Shown here one piece after another: positions 27,623 through 37,445 of a stretch of DNA of 64,000 bases. Both the position numbers and the translations under genes were made by a program. The notes under the pieces were generated by a model. The model saw only the letters and a list, made by a program, of their open reading frames with translations, searched no databases and had not been told where the DNA came from. Each line of letters starts with the position of its first letter. Within the stretch, counting starts at the first letter, position 1. Origin of the DNA: Paludibacterium purpuratum (GTDB lineage Bacteria > Pseudomonadota > Gammaproteobacteria > Burkholderiales > Chromobacteriaceae); NCBI RefSeq assembly GCF_004363805.1, contig NZ_SNZP01000013.1, forward strand, positions 85,241 to 149,240, written 5' to 3'.

Positions 27623-28593
27623 TCACGCCCCCAGGATTCGGCCACGCGGGCAGCCAGCCGTGCGGCGACGCGTGCGGTACGCATATCCAGATCCAGTTCC
27701 GGGTTGAGTTCGGCCAGATCGAATAACTTGAGCTTGCCGCTGGCGACCGCGGCATCGAGAAGCGCTTCGAGCACCGCTTGCTCCACGCCACGCGCCGATG
27801 GCGCCGAGACGCCGGGGGCGAGCGAAGGCGGCAGTACGTCAAGGCAGATGGTCAGGTAGAGATGGTCGACCCCGGCGATGAAGTCGAGCAGCTCGGCTTT
27901 GGCATCGGCCAGATCAGCTTGCGTCAGGTGTTCATCCTCGCGCCAGCGCACCCCGAGCGCGCGCGCCTTGTCGAACAGCGAGGCGGTATTGGCGAAGCGC
28001 GAGATGCCGAAGCACTGGTAGCTAAACGGTACGCCGTCTTTGGCGCAGCGTTCGCTGATCTGGCGGAATGGCGTGCCGGACGTGCCGCGTTCGCCGGCGC
28101 GCAGGTCGAAGTGGGCATCGAAGTTGACGATGCCGATTTTCGGCTGCGCCTCGCCGGCGGCCTGGCAGGCGTCCAGCAGGCCGTTGAAGCTTGCCAGCGC
28201 GATTTCATGACCGCCGCCCAGACCGATGACGCGGTGCCCATTGGCCAGCAGATGGCTGACGCTGTGGGAAAAGGCCGCCTGCGCGGCCTCCAACTGGTCG
28301 CCGTTACAGAAGACGTCGCCGGCATCGTACAACGTCGCCGGGCCGGGCAGCGGCACATTGGCCAGCGCGCGTCGGATGGCGCGCGGACCGGCTTCGGCGC
28401 CGGCGCGGCCATGATTGCGGACGATGCCGGCGTGGCAGGCGAAGCCCAATAGCGCGACGCCGGGCAGGCCCGGCTTGACCGGGGTGACCTCCTGATGCCA
28501 GCGCCGGGCAAAGCCCGGCTCTTCGTCATCGCAGCGGCCGTGCCAGTAATCGGGATTGAAGTCGCTGCATTCCAGTTTGGTTTTGGTATCCAT
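27619..28593 (-). CDS. hutG: Formimidoylglutamase
   Basis: An arginase-family manganese enzyme that hydrolyses N-formimidoylglutamate to glutamate and formamide. The 324-residue product has the metal motifs [22 protein letters not shown] and [13 protein letters not shown] [17 protein letters not shown]. The route is therefore the four-enzyme form of the pathway without HutF. It lies 6 bases after hutH and overlaps hutI by 4 bases. Confidence 0.95.
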   Translation of the reverse strand: MDTKTKLECSDFNPDYWHGRCDDEEPGFARRWHQEVTPVKPGLPGVALLGFACHAGIVRNHGRAGAEAGPRAIRRALANVPLPGPATLYDAGDVFCNGDQLEAAQAAFSHSVSHLLANGHRVIGLGGGHEIALASFNGLLDACQAAGEAQPKIGIVNFDAHFDLRAGERGTSGTPFRQISERCAKDGVPFSYQCFGISRFANTASLFDKARALGVRWREDEHLTQADLADAKAELLDFIAGVDHLYLTICLDVLPPSLAPGVSAPSARGVEQAVLEALLDAAVASGKLKLFDLAELNPELDLDMRTARVAARLAARVAESWGRE

Positions 28594-28599
28594 AGCGCA

Positions 28600-30141
28600 T
28601 CATGATTCGATGGAGGGCAGCAGGTGGTGCGCGGCGAAATCGAACTTGCCGGATAAGACCATCTGTTGCGCCGCGTTGAGATCGGGGGCCAGGTAGCGGT
28701 CCTCACCATAAAACGGCACTTCGGCGCGCAATTGCGCATGTACCGCTTCTAGTTTATCCGAGCTTTTCAATGGGCGCTGAAAGTCTATCCCTTGGGCCGC
28801 GGCCAACAGTTCGATGCCGACGATGTGCGCGGTGTTTTGCGCCATGTCCGTCAGGCGTCGGCCGGCGAAGGTGGCCATGCTGACGTGGTCTTCCTGGTTG
28901 GCCGAGGTCGGCAGGCTGTCCACGCTGGCCGGATGCGCCAGCGACTTGTTTTCCGACGCCAGCGCGGCGGCGGTGACATGCGCGATCATGAAACCGGAGT
29001 TGAGTCCCGGGTTCTGCACCAGGAACGGCGGCAATTTGGAGAGGCTGGCGTCGATCAACAGCGCGATGCGGCGTTCCGACAAAGCGCCGATTTCGGCGAT
29101 GGCCAGCGCCAGGGTATCGGCGGCGAATGCCACCGGCTCGGCGTGGAAGTTGCCGCCGGAGACGACGATATGACCGTCGCGCTCCTCGAAGATCAGCGGG
29201 TTGTCGGAGACGGCATTGGCTTCGATCTCCAGCGTGCGCGCGCATTGGCGCATCAGGTCGAGGCAGGCGCCCATGACTTGCGGCTGGCAACGCAGCGAGT
29301 AGGGGTCCTGCACGCGATCGTCGCCCACTAAATGCGATTGGCGAATGGCAGAGCCCGCCAGCAGTTCGCGGTAGTGATCGGCCACGGCCATTTGGCCCGG
29401 TTGGCCGCGCACGGCGTGGATGCGCGCGTCGAACGGCGCATCCGAGCCGCGGGCGGCATCCACCGTCAAGGCGCCGGCGGCGATGGCGGCGGCGAACACC
29501 CGCTCGGCCAGGAACAGCCCCTGCAGCGCCAACGCGGTCGATGCCTGGGTGCCGTTGATCAGCGCCAACCCTTCCTTGGCGGCAAGCAGGATCGGCGCGA
29601 TGCCGGCGGCGGCCAGCGCCTCGGCGGCGGATTGCTCGACGCCCTGGACACGGACGCGGCCTTCGCCCATCAGCGCCAGCGTCATGTGCGACAGCGGCGC
29701 CAGGTCGCCCGAGGCGCCCACCGAGCCCTTGGACGGAATCAGCGGCACGATGCCGGCGTTGTAGGCCGCCAACATGGTTTCCAGCACCGAGCGGCGGATG
29801 CCCGATACGCCGCGCGCCAAACTGGCGATCTTGGTGGCCAGGATCAGGCGCACCACGCGATCTTCCATCGGCGCGCCCACGCCGACCGAATGCGAGCGGA
29901 TCAGGTTGGTTTGCAGTTGCGCCAGTTGGTCGTTTTCGATTTGCGTGCTGGCCAGTTTGCCGAAGCCGGTATTGATGCCGTAAGCCGGCGCGCCGCGCGC
30001 GACGATGGCGGCGACCGCGTCATGCGAGGCCTGCACCGCCGGCCAGGCGGCCGGATCCATTTCCAAGCGGACTTCGTCCTGCCAGATGGCGCGCAGGTCT
30101 TTGAGGGTCAGTTGCTGAGGTTTCAGTGTCAGAGTATGCAT
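28600..30141 (-). CDS. hutH: Histidine ammonia-lyase
   Basis: HutH removes ammonia from L-histidine to give urocanate, the first step of the pathway. The 513-residue product has Ala143-Ser144-Gly145 in [15 protein letters not shown], which self-cyclises to the MIO cofactor at the canonical position, plus [10 protein letters not shown] and QEDHVSM. It starts 3 bases after the hutU stop. Confidence 0.97.
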   Translation of the reverse strand: MHTLTLKPQQLTLKDLRAIWQDEVRLEMDPAAWPAVQASHDAVAAIVARGAPAYGINTGFGKLASTQIENDQLAQLQTNLIRSHSVGVGAPMEDRVVRLILATKIASLARGVSGIRRSVLETMLAAYNAGIVPLIPSKGSVGASGDLAPLSHMTLALMGEGRVRVQGVEQSAAEALAAAGIAPILLAAKEGLALINGTQASTALALQGLFLAERVFAAAIAAGALTVDAARGSDAPFDARIHAVRGQPGQMAVADHYRELLAGSAIRQSHLVGDDRVQDPYSLRCQPQVMGACLDLMRQCARTLEIEANAVSDNPLIFEERDGHIVVSGGNFHAEPVAFAADTLALAIAEIGALSERRIALLIDASLSKLPPFLVQNPGLNSGFMIAHVTAAALASENKSLAHPASVDSLPTSANQEDHVSMATFAGRRLTDMAQNTAHIVGIELLAAAQGIDFQRPLKSSDKLEAVHAQLRAEVPFYGEDRYLAPDLNAAQQMVLSGKFDFAAHHLLPSIES

Positions 30142-30144
30142 TGA

Positions 30145-31848
30145 CTATTCTCCCTGCATCGGCAGATCGAGATCCATCTTGCGCGCGCAGTTTGCGGCGA
30201 TGTCGTAACCGGCGTCGGCGTGACGCATCACGCCGGTGGCCGGGTCGTTCCACAGTACACGTTCCAGACGTCGGGCGGCAGCCGGCGACCCGTCGGCGAC
30301 GATGACCACGCCGGCATGCTGCGAGAAGCCCATGCCCACGCCGCCGCCATGATGCAGCGATACCCAGGTGGCGCCGCCGGCGGTGTTGAGCAATGCGTTG
30401 AGCAACGGCCAGTCGGACACGGCGTCCGAGCCGTCTTGCATCGATTCGGTTTCGCGGTTGGGGCTCGCCACCGAGCCGGTATCCAGATGGTCGCGGCCGA
30501 TCACGATCGGCGCCGACAGTTCGCCGTTCGCCACCATCTCGTTGAAGGCCAGGCCCGCCCGATGACGTTCGCCCAGGCCGAGCCAGCAGATGCGCGACGG
30601 CAAGCCCTGGAAGGCGATCCGCTCTTCGGCCATATCGAGCCAGCGCGCCAGCGCCTTGTTTTCCGGGAACAGCTCGCGCAGCTTATCGTCGGTCTTCTTG
30701 ATGTCTTGCGGATCGCCCGACAGCGCCACCCAGCGGAACGGGCCCTTGCCTTCGCAGAACAGCGGGCGGATGTAAGCCGGCACGAATCCCGGGAAGTCGA
30801 AGGCGTTTTTCACGCCTTGGTCGAGCGCGACCTGACGGATATTGTTGCCGTAGTCGGTGACCGGTACGCCCATGGCCTGGAAGTCGAGCATCGCCTGCAC
30901 GTGCTCGGCGCAGGCGCGTGCGGCGGCAGAACGTAGGGTGTCGTGCTGTGCCGGGTCGCGTTGCGCGGCCTGCCATTGATCCAGCGTCCAACCTGCTGGC
31001 AGATAGCCGTGAATCAGGTCGTGCGCCGAGGTCTGGTCGGTGACCAGTGCCGGCCGAGGACCGCCGGCGCGAGCGCGGCGTACCAATTCCGGCAGTATTT
31101 CGGCGGCATTGCCCAATAGACCGATCGAGACGGCGTCGCCACGGGCGGTGTGGTGAGCGATCAGTTCCAGGGCGTGTTCCAAGTCGCGCGCCTGTACATC
31201 GAGATAACGCGTGCGCAGGCGGAAATCGATGCGCGACTGCTGGCATTCGATCATCAGCGAAGTGGCGCCGGCGAAGCTGGCGGCCAGCGGTTGCGCGCCG
31301 CCCATGCCGCCCAGGCCGGCGGACAGAATCCAACGGCCCCGCCACGGATTGTCGCCGCCGTAGTGCTGGCGACCGGCTTCGGCGAAGGTTTCGTAGGTGC
31401 CTTGCACGATGCCTTGCGTACCGATGTAGATCCAACTACCGGCGGTCATTTGGCCGTACATCATCAAGCCCTTGCGGTCGAGCTCGTTGAAATGCTCCCA
31501 ATTGGCCCAGTGCGGCACCAAGTTCGAATTGGCGATCAGCACGCGCGGCGCGTCGGCATGGGTGCGGAACACACCGACCGGTTTGCCGGACTGTACCAAA
31601 AGCGTCTCATCGTCTTCCAGGCGTTGCAGCGTTGCCAGAATCTTGTCGTAGCAGGCCCAATTGCGCGCGGCGCGACCGATGCCGCCGTAGACCACCAGCG
31701 CTTGAGAGTTTTCCGCCACCTCGGGATCCAGATTGTTCTGTATCATTCTGTAGGCAGCTTCTGTCAGCCAACTCTTGCAGGTAAGTTCGGCGCCACGCGG
31801 GGCGCGGATCTGGCGGGTTGGGTCGAAGCGGGGATCGGTTTGGGACAT
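30145..31848 (-). CDS. hutU: Urocanate hydratase
   Basis: Urocanase adds water to urocanate, using bound NAD as electrophile. The 567-residue product has [28 protein letters not shown], the catalytic cysteine region [14 protein letters not shown], and the C-terminal [21 protein letters not shown] lies before the ATG at 31848; the frame is open well upstream through the operator region and hutC, which is not coding on this strand. It is the first gene of the hutUHGID operon. Confidence 0.97.
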   Translation of the reverse strand: MSQTDPRFDPTRQIRAPRGAELTCKSWLTEAAYRMIQNNLDPEVAENSQALVVYGGIGRAARNWACYDKILATLQRLEDDETLLVQSGKPVGVFRTHADAPRVLIANSNLVPHWANWEHFNELDRKGLMMYGQMTAGSWIYIGTQGIVQGTYETFAEAGRQHYGGDNPWRGRWILSAGLGGMGGAQPLAASFAGATSLMIECQQSRIDFRLRTRYLDVQARDLEHALELIAHHTARGDAVSIGLLGNAAEILPELVRRARAGGPRPALVTDQTSAHDLIHGYLPAGWTLDQWQAAQRDPAQHDTLRSAAARACAEHVQAMLDFQAMGVPVTDYGNNIRQVALDQGVKNAFDFPGFVPAYIRPLFCEGKGPFRWVALSGDPQDIKKTDDKLRELFPENKALARWLDMAEERIAFQGLPSRICWLGLGERHRAGLAFNEMVANGELSAPIVIGRDHLDTGSVASPNRETESMQDGSDAVSDWPLLNALLNTAGGATWVSLHHGGGVGMGFSQHAGVVIVADGSPAAARRLERVLWNDPATGVMRHADAGYDIAANCARKMDLDLPMQGE

Positions 31849-31873
31849 CGGTTTCTCCTCCATGTCGTGAGAG

Positions 31874-31886
31874 TTGTATAGACTAA
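31874..31886. promoter_or_regulatory. Candidate HutC operator 1
   Basis: TTGTATAGACTAA repeats the second site (31915-31927) in direct orientation, with centres 41 bp apart. The core TGTATAGACNAA is close to the TTGTATATACAA-like sites of HutC in other bacteria. It lies just downstream of the predicted hutU -10. Confidence 0.6.
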
Positions 31887-31914
31887 TATAGGTGAGCGAC
31901 ATCACCTTGAAAAG
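31885..31914 (-). promoter_or_regulatory. Candidate promoter of the hutUHGID operon
   Basis: On the minus strand TATATT (plus 31885-31890) follows TTTTCA (-35-like, ending near plus 31908) at about 17 bp. The two repeated operator-like sites flank it. An internal GGTGA...TCACC inverted repeat (31891-31906) sits in the spacer. Confidence 0.45.
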
Positions 31915-31927
31915 CTGTATAGACAAA
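31915..31927. promoter_or_regulatory. Candidate HutC operator 2
   Basis: CTGTATAGACAAA shares TGTATAGAC and the following A-rich part with site 1. It lies immediately before the hutC start and upstream of the hutU -35, so one repressor could control both directions. Confidence 0.6.
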
Positions 31928-31941
31928 TTTTGGCTAAGACA

Positions 31942-32655
31942 ATGACATCCGCTGACAAAAATGCCACGCCTCGTTATCAGCAGATCAAGCAGGATCTGCT
32001 GGATCGCATCGCCGCCGGAGAGTGGGCGGTAGGAGAAGCGATTCCGCCGGAGCAGACGCTGGCGCGCGATTTCGGCGTAGCGCGCATGACCGTCAATCGC
32101 GCGCTGCAGGATCTCACCCAGGCCGGCGTACTGGTGCGCCGCCGAGGTTCCGGCACCTACGTCGCCCCGCCGCGCATCCACACCTCGCTTCTGCAGATTC
32201 GCAACATTGCCGACGAAATCGCCGAGCGCGGCCATCATCACGACAGCGCGCTGTTGCGGCTGGAGACGGTGCCGGCGACGGCAGATCAGGCGCTGTTGTT
32301 CGGCATCGAGGCCGGCGACCCGCTGTTCCGCTCCGTCATTGTCCATCGCGAGAATGAGGTGCCTATTCAGGTAGAGGACCGGCTGGTCAACCCCGCCGTG
32401 GCGCCGCACTACCTGGAGCAAGATTTCAAGAGTCAGACGCCCAGTGCCTACCTATCGATGGTCGCGCCGTTGATCGGCGCCCACTACACGGTGGAGGCGA
32501 GGCTGCCCGGCCGGGAAATCGCGCTGCACCTGGCGATCGGCACCCGGGAGCCGTGCCTGGTCGTGCACCGCACGACCCGCACCGAAGACCGCATCGCTTC
32601 GTTGGCGGTATTGTGGCACCCCGGTCAGCTGTATCAGCTAACGGGCGGGGTGTGA
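31942..32655 (+). CDS. hutC: Histidine utilisation repressor, GntR family
   Basis: HutC represses the hut genes and is released by urocanate. The 237-residue product has an N-terminal winged helix ([22 protein letters not shown]...[19 protein letters not shown]...[11 protein letters not shown]). A C-terminal UTRA effector domain follows (from about residue 90, with [13 protein letters not shown] [10 protein letters not shown]). It is divergent from hutU. A TTG at 31930 is a possible earlier start, but the ATG at 31942 is favoured; neither has a good Shine-Dalgarno sequence. Confidence 0.93.
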   Translation: MTSADKNATPRYQQIKQDLLDRIAAGEWAVGEAIPPEQTLARDFGVARMTVNRALQDLTQAGVLVRRRGSGTYVAPPRIHTSLLQIRNIADEIAERGHHHDSALLRLETVPATADQALLFGIEAGDPLFRSVIVHRENEVPIQVEDRLVNPAVAPHYLEQDFKSQTPSAYLSMVAPLIGAHYTVEARLPGREIALHLAIGTREPCLVVHRTTRTEDRIASLAVLWHPGQLYQLTGGV

Positions 32656-32909
32656 GGACGGGGACGTACTTTCGGTCGCAGGCGCTTAAGAAAGCGAACA
32701 GCAGAACAGGGCGGCGTGCGCACGCCGCCCTGCTTGTATCCTCGGCCGTCGCTATCGGCGCGGGAGCGGGCGATTAGATTTTCAAGAATTCGTCTTGATG
32801 CGGCGGCAGCGGCGTCGACGACTTGGTTCCGCTCGCGCGAGACTTCCCGAGAAGCATCACGGGTGCCGCCGCAGATCTTGACGAGTTTTGCCTTGTTTAC
32901 TTCATACAT
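32634..32909 (-). CDS. Small protein with double-glycine-type leader
   Basis: An unrecognised 91-residue ORF with a near-ideal Shine-Dalgarno sequence (AGGAGG, 7 bases before the ATG). Its start, MYEVNKAKLVKICGG, has hydrophobic residues at -4, -7 and -12 from a Gly-Gly, which is the spacing of the leaders cut by C39 peptidases in class II bacteriocin/microcin export; the usual Glu at -8 is Lys. The rest is charged, with an Ala-rich helix-like part (about 32-42), and is not obviously a bacteriocin. The last third is encoded across the perfect palindrome at 32707-32732, so the true 3' end is doubtful. No export genes are nearby. Confidence 0.45.
   Translation of the reverse strand: MYEVNKAKLVKICGGTRDASREVSRERNQVVDAAAAASRRILENLIARSRADSDGRGYKQGGVRTPPCSAVRFLKRLRPKVRPRPHTPPVS
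32707..32732. terminator. Perfect 26-bp palindrome, likely bidirectional terminator
   Basis: CAGGGCGGCGTGC and its exact complement abut each other 52 bases after the hutC stop. On the plus strand only CTTGTAT follows; on the minus strand a loose T-rich stretch follows. It probably ends hutC transcription. Confidence 0.55.
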
Positions 32910-33067
32910 GATTTCGCCTCCTATGTGGTTGGGTGATCGTTTGGCGTGATCGCCGAGTGATAGACCGGAGGGGGCGGGGGAAGTTGGCCTCCGACGGTGG
33001 CGTGCCATGGGCTTGGGACGAAAAAGGATAATTGTCTCGGGGCGCGCGGAAATTTCCTGCCCGGCGC

Positions 33068-33682
33068 TTAACGGCGTCCGCTACGTTGGCACAGCGCCAG
33101 ATACAGCATCGCCACGCTAATGGCATCGTTGAGCGCATCGTGCCGCGGCAGCTGCGGTACGCCCAGCTCGGCATGCAGGCTGGCGAGCCGCAAATCGACA
33201 TAGCTATTCGGGTTTTGACGCAGCTTGTAGTCGTAGTAGCAGCCGGACACTTCGATCTGCCGTTGCGGAAGCGGGCAGCCGATCAGTGGCTTGACGTATT
33301 TGTCGAGCACCGCCACATCGTATTCCAGGTAATAACCCAACAGCGGGCGGCCGCCGATGAAGTCCAACAACCGCAGCACGGCCTCTTCGGCCGACAGCCC
33401 CTGGTCCACATCGCAACGGCGCAGACCGTGTACTTCGATATTCGGTTTTTCCGGCGGCGTTTGCGGCCGCACCAACAGATACAGCGCCTCGCTGGTCAAA
33501 ATACGATTGCCGCGCAGTTTGACGGCGCCGATCGAGAGCAGTTCGGCTTCGCCGACGTTCAGGCTGGTCGTTTCGCAGTCCAGGCTGACGTATTCGTCGC
33601 CGCGCTCCTCGAATAGCGTGCGCCAGGCCGGATCCCGTAACCGGTGCAGGTGCCATGGCCGCATGAGCGTGTGCAGCCGCAT
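33068..33682 (-). CDS. DEDDh-family 3'-5' exonuclease (DnaQ-like)
   Basis: The 204-residue protein has the exonuclease motifs of the DnaQ/RNase T group. These are SLDCETTSLN (Exo I, Asp and Glu), GYYLEYDVAVLDKY (Exo II region) and PRHDALNDAISVAML (Exo III with His and Asp). It would degrade DNA or RNA 3' ends. The ATG overlaps the stop of the upstream nucleotidyltransferase gene by one base (TGATG), with GGGGAG before it, so the two are translated together. An upstream open frame is an antisense shadow. Confidence 0.88.
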   Translation of the reverse strand: MRLHTLMRPWHLHRLRDPAWRTLFEERGDEYVSLDCETTSLNVGEAELLSIGAVKLRGNRILTSEALYLLVRPQTPPEKPNIEVHGLRRCDVDQGLSAEEAVLRLLDFIGGRPLLGYYLEYDVAVLDKYVKPLIGCPLPQRQIEVSGCYYDYKLRQNPNSYVDLRLASLHAELGVPQLPRHDALNDAISVAMLYLALCQRSGRR

Positions 33683-35487
33683 CACAGACTCCCCAAGCGG
33701 TAATGGTGGCGCAGCTGTGTCTTGAAGCGCTTGACCACCGCCAGCGCGTCTTTTAGCAGGTCGCGTTCCAGCGTCGATAGTCCGGACGGTTCGATCAGAT
33801 TGTCGATCGGCTGCTGGCGCGATAGCTGTTGCAGCCCGTGCTGCAGCCGCAACTGCAGCAGGAAGGAGAGGGCTTCGCGGATGTCGCCCGCCAAAACCGG
33901 GTCGAGATGGCCGGACTGCGCCAACCGGTCGGCGCGACCCTGACTCGAGGTGTCGTCGATACCGTATTCCAGCGCCAATGCGCGCAGGCCGTGCACCAGC
34001 GGGAAAATGCCGCCCTTTTTGAGATCCAACAGATCGCGCCCATCGCGCGACCGGGTCTGCAGCTGGGCGAACAGTCCGAGCGGCGTGTCGAATTGCTCGA
34101 TGGCGCGGGCAAAGCGGGCATAGAAACTGGCATCGTCTTGCAACAATTGCCGCAGGTAATCGCGGCCGGCCGAGAGTAGGCGGCTGTCGCCCGAGACCGG
34201 TTCGGCGTCGAGAAAGATCGCCAACTGCATCATGCCTTCGCCGCTGGGTTGATGAACCCACTGGCGTATACGCGCACGCAACGCCTCGCTGCTCAGTCGC
34301 CAGACCGGGTTGTCGACCATCACACTGCCCGGACAAGGTGGGTAGCCGAAGCGCGCCAGCGCCGCCGACAGCGCATCGCAGGCGGCGGCCAGTTCCGGAA
34401 AGTCCGTCCCGTCCGGCAGTAGCAGGGCATTGTCCTGATCGGTCTTGAGAATCTGCTCGCCGCGTCCTTCCGAACCCATGACCAACAGACAACTGGCCGA
34501 GACCAGCGCCGGCGGCGCGATCAACTGCCAGGCGCGGGCGAACAGCCTGCCGTTGAGGGTCTGTACCAGACGCCCCAACTGTGGCGGACGCACGCCATGG
34601 CCGGACAAGATCTGCACCAGGCGAGTGACCTGGCTCGCCGCCTGGACCAGCTCGTCGAGGCTTTCCGCCCGTTCCAGCCGTTGGGCGATCAGGTGCGAGT
34701 GATTGGAAAAGTAGGACAACACATCCACTTGCGACAGCATGCCGACCGCCCGGCCGTTTTCCTTGACCACCAGTCGGCGCAGGTTGCGTTGCGTCATCAG
34801 CAGCAGGGCATCGAACAAGAAGTCGTCGATATCGATGCACAGCAACTCGAAACGGGCGCATTGCGCGACCGGCGTGTCGACCGGGGTGCCGTCGAGGATG
34901 ATGTCGCGGAAATCGGTGGTGGTGAAAATGCCCAGCCGAGCGCCGTCTTGCACCAGTACCGATTTGCTGCGCGCCTGTTTCATGCAGCGCGCCACCTCGC
35001 GGATGCTCAGGCCGCCGTCGACGAATACCGGCGCGCGACAACCGACGTCGCGCACCGTGGCGGTGAACAGCGTTTGCAACTCGCGCGAACCGGCGCGTTG
35101 GGCCAGCGTCCCCATCTTTTGCGAGACGCTGGAATAGAAATAGGCGCCGAAGGCCGCGTTGCATTCGGTCAACGCCAGTACCTGCTGGCGTGGCAGGGCG
35201 AACAGCAGCGCTTCTTCCTCGGCGACGAAACGGTGTGGACTATGGCCCGCCACCATGGCGCGCGCATCGAAGCTGTCTTGTGCGCGGTAGCGCGCCAACG
35301 TTTCGTCGTCGGTCGATTCGCAGACGGTACCCTTGATGACCACGTACAGGCTGTCGATGACTTGGCCGGGGCCGATGATCGGCGTATCGGGCGCGAAATA
35401 GACGATATCGGCGCTTTGTTCCAGTTGCTGGCGCTCGGCGTGACTGAGGCTGTCGAAAGGCGGATGGTCGAAATCGAAACGGGTCAT
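33682..35487 (-). CDS. Cyclic-nucleotide-binding/CBS-domain nucleotidyltransferase-like protein (DUF294)
   Basis: The 601-residue protein has four parts. A cyclic-nucleotide-binding-like cupin domain comes first (about 20-130; GQVIDSLYVVIKG), then a CBS domain pair (about 150-270; with TTTDFRDIIL and VGMLSQVDVL). A DUF294 nucleotidyltransferase core follows (GSEGRGEQILKTDQDNALLL, about 370-390), and last a helical C-terminal domain. Such proteins are thought to sense small nucleotides and modify a partner, but no substrate is established. The chosen ATG (MTRFDFDHPPF) removes 37 upstream residues without homology. It is coupled to the exonuclease. Confidence 0.85.
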   Translation of the reverse strand: MTRFDFDHPPFDSLSHAERQQLEQSADIVYFAPDTPIIGPGQVIDSLYVVIKGTVCESTDDETLARYRAQDSFDARAMVAGHSPHRFVAEEEALLFALPRQQVLALTECNAAFGAYFYSSVSQKMGTLAQRAGSRELQTLFTATVRDVGCRAPVFVDGGLSIREVARCMKQARSKSVLVQDGARLGIFTTTDFRDIILDGTPVDTPVAQCARFELLCIDIDDFLFDALLLMTQRNLRRLVVKENGRAVGMLSQVDVLSYFSNHSHLIAQRLERAESLDELVQAASQVTRLVQILSGHGVRPPQLGRLVQTLNGRLFARAWQLIAPPALVSASCLLVMGSEGRGEQILKTDQDNALLLPDGTDFPELAAACDALSAALARFGYPPCPGSVMVDNPVWRLSSEALRARIRQWVHQPSGEGMMQLAIFLDAEPVSGDSRLLSAGRDYLRQLLQDDASFYARFARAIEQFDTPLGLFAQLQTRSRDGRDLLDLKKGGIFPLVHGLRALALEYGIDDTSSQGRADRLAQSGHLDPVLAGDIREALSFLLQLRLQHGLQQLSRQQPIDNLIEPSGLSTLERDLLKDALAVVKRFKTQLRHHYRLGSL

Positions 35488-35617
35488 GGCGGCGGTACCG
35501 TAGGCGATGCTTCCAGCATAGCGGGAAATAGCTAGCGAGTCGGCAAAGGGCATCGCCGAATGCAAAATATGCATCACGGCTGCGACACGAGAAGGCACGA
35601 TCCTGTAGGCATGGTGC

Positions 35618-35623
35618 TACAAT
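35618..35623 (+). promoter_or_regulatory. Candidate -10 element of the fumarase gene
   Basis: TACAAT lies 70 bases before the fumarase start in the divergent region with the DUF294 gene. The -35 match is weak. Confidence 0.3.
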
Positions 35624-35693
35624 CGTTGGCTGACCGGCCGCGCACCCGAGTCGCGACCGCCTTCCGAGTCTATCTGAATTGCGAGATTGCCCA

Positions 35694-37220
35694 ATGACCC
35701 TTATCCGCCAGGATGACTTCATCCAGAGCATCGCCGATGCCTTTCAGTACATCAGCTATTACCATCCCGTCGATTACATCAAGGCGTTGACCGCGGCCTA
35801 CGAGCGCGAAGAGAGCACCGCCGCGCGCGACGCGATGGCCCAGATCCTGATCAACAGCCGCATGTGCGCCGAAGGCCACCGCCCGCTCTGCCAAGACACC
35901 GGGATCGCGCTGGTGTTTTTGAAGGTCGGCATGAACGTGCAGTGGGATGCCACGCTCAGCGTGCAGGAAATGGTCAACGAAGGCGTGCGCCGCGCCTATA
36001 CCGACGCCGACAACAAGCTGCGCGCCTCGGTATTGACCGACCCGGCAGGTAGCCGCCGGAACACCAAGGACAACACCCCGGCCGTGGTGCACATGGAAGT
36101 GGTGGCCGGCGATCAACTGGAAGTGATCTGCGCCGCCAAGGGCGGCGGTTCGGAAAACAAGGCCAAGTTCGTGATGCTCAACCCGTCCGACTCGATCGTC
36201 GACTGGGTGCTCAAGACCGTCCCGACCATGGGCGCCGGCTGGTGTCCGCCGGGGATTCTCGGCATCGGTATCGGCGGCACGCCGGAAAAAGCCATGCTGA
36301 TGGCCAAGGAATCGCTGATGGCCCCGGTCAACATCGCCGAATTGCGCGAGAAATCCGCGAATGGCGCCGAGTTGAGCCGTGTCGAACAGTTGCGCCTGGA
36401 ATTGATGGAAAAGGTCAACGCGCTGGGTATCGGCGCCCAAGGCTTGGGCGGTCTGACCACGGTACTCGACGTCAAGATCATGGATTACCCGACGCACGCC
36501 GCCTCGCTGCCGATCGCCATGATTCCCAACTGCGCCGCCACCCGGCACGTGCATTTCCACCTCGATGGCAGCGGCCCGGCGAAGCTTGCCGCGCCGAGCC
36601 TGGAAGATTGGCCCGCGCTGACCTTCGACGCGTCCAAAGGCCGTCGCGTCGACCTGGATACCATTACCCGTGAGGAAGTGGCTTCGTGGCAGCCGGGCGA
36701 AACCTTGCTGCTCAACGGTAAGTTGCTGACCGGCCGTGATGCGGCGCACAAGCGCATGACCGACATGCTCAACCGTGGCGAGAAGCTGCCGGTGGACTTC
36801 ACCAACCGCTTCATCTACTACGTCGGCCCGGTCGATCCGGTGCGCGACGAAGTGGTCGGCCCGGCCGGCCCGACGACCGCTACGCGCATGGACAAGTTCA
36901 CGCGCCAAATGCTCGAACAGACAGGCCTGTTGGGCATGGTCGGCAAGTCCGAGCGCGGTCCGGCCGCCATCGAGGCCATCCGCGACAACAAGGCCGTGTA
37001 TCTGATGGCCGTCGGCGGTGCCGCCTACCTGGTCTCCAAGGCCATCAAGGCCGCGCGCGTGCTGGCATTCCCCGAGCTTGGCATGGAAGCCGTCTACGAG
37101 TTCGAGGTCAAGGACATGCCGGTGACCGTGGCGGTCGACGCCTGTGGCAGCTCGGTGCACCTGACTGGCCCGGCCGAGTGGCGCGCCCGTATCGGCAAGA
37201 TCCCGGTCGTGGAAGCCTGA
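35694..37220 (+). CDS. Fumarate hydratase, class I (iron-sulfur)
   Basis: This TCA-cycle enzyme interconverts fumarate and malate with an oxygen-sensitive 4Fe-4S cluster. The 508-residue product is the single-chain class I type. It has likely cluster cysteines in RPLCQDTG, GAGWCPPGILG and PNCAATRHVHF, and the C-terminal domain has GPTTATRMD and AVYLMAVGGAAYL. An in-frame TTG at 35679 would add five residues; the ATG is preferred. It stands alone, divergent from the DUF294 gene, with a strong terminator after it. Confidence 0.94.
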   Translation: MTLIRQDDFIQSIADAFQYISYYHPVDYIKALTAAYEREESTAARDAMAQILINSRMCAEGHRPLCQDTGIALVFLKVGMNVQWDATLSVQEMVNEGVRRAYTDADNKLRASVLTDPAGSRRNTKDNTPAVVHMEVVAGDQLEVICAAKGGGSENKAKFVMLNPSDSIVDWVLKTVPTMGAGWCPPGILGIGIGGTPEKAMLMAKESLMAPVNIAELREKSANGAELSRVEQLRLELMEKVNALGIGAQGLGGLTTVLDVKIMDYPTHAASLPIAMIPNCAATRHVHFHLDGSGPAKLAAPSLEDWPALTFDASKGRRVDLDTITREEVASWQPGETLLLNGKLLTGRDAAHKRMTDMLNRGEKLPVDFTNRFIYYVGPVDPVRDEVVGPAGPTTATRMDKFTRQMLEQTGLLGMVGKSERGPAAIEAIRDNKAVYLMAVGGAAYLVSKAIKAARVLAFPELGMEAVYEFEVKDMPVTVAVDACGSSVHLTGPAEWRARIGKIPVVEA

Positions 37221-37243
37221 TGTCCCTCGAATGATGGATGCTT

Positions 37244-37277
37244 AAAAACGACCGGGCGATGCCCGGTCGTTTTTTTT
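37244..37277 (+). terminator. Rho-independent terminator of the fumarase gene
   Basis: A perfect 14-bp stem (AAAAACGACCGGGC with its complement, loop GAT) runs into a run of about 11 T. The matching A run makes it potentially bidirectional. Confidence 0.93.
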
Positions 37278-37445
37278 GTTTTCGAGTGTCCTTAGGGACA
37301 GGTCCGATTGTGCCGATTGGTGAAATTATTTATATTCGCCATGTTCAGTTTAAATTTTTAGTTAATTGACGTTGCATGAGTCGATGCGACTTTCCTCCAG
37401 GCGGTTGTGCCGCACATCTCCCCTGCCATCCTTGTGGAAAACACC

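Noticed and set aside
31849..32421. Upstream extension of hutU over the operators and hutC
   Set aside because: A clear GAGGAG and the known urocanase length place the start at 31848.
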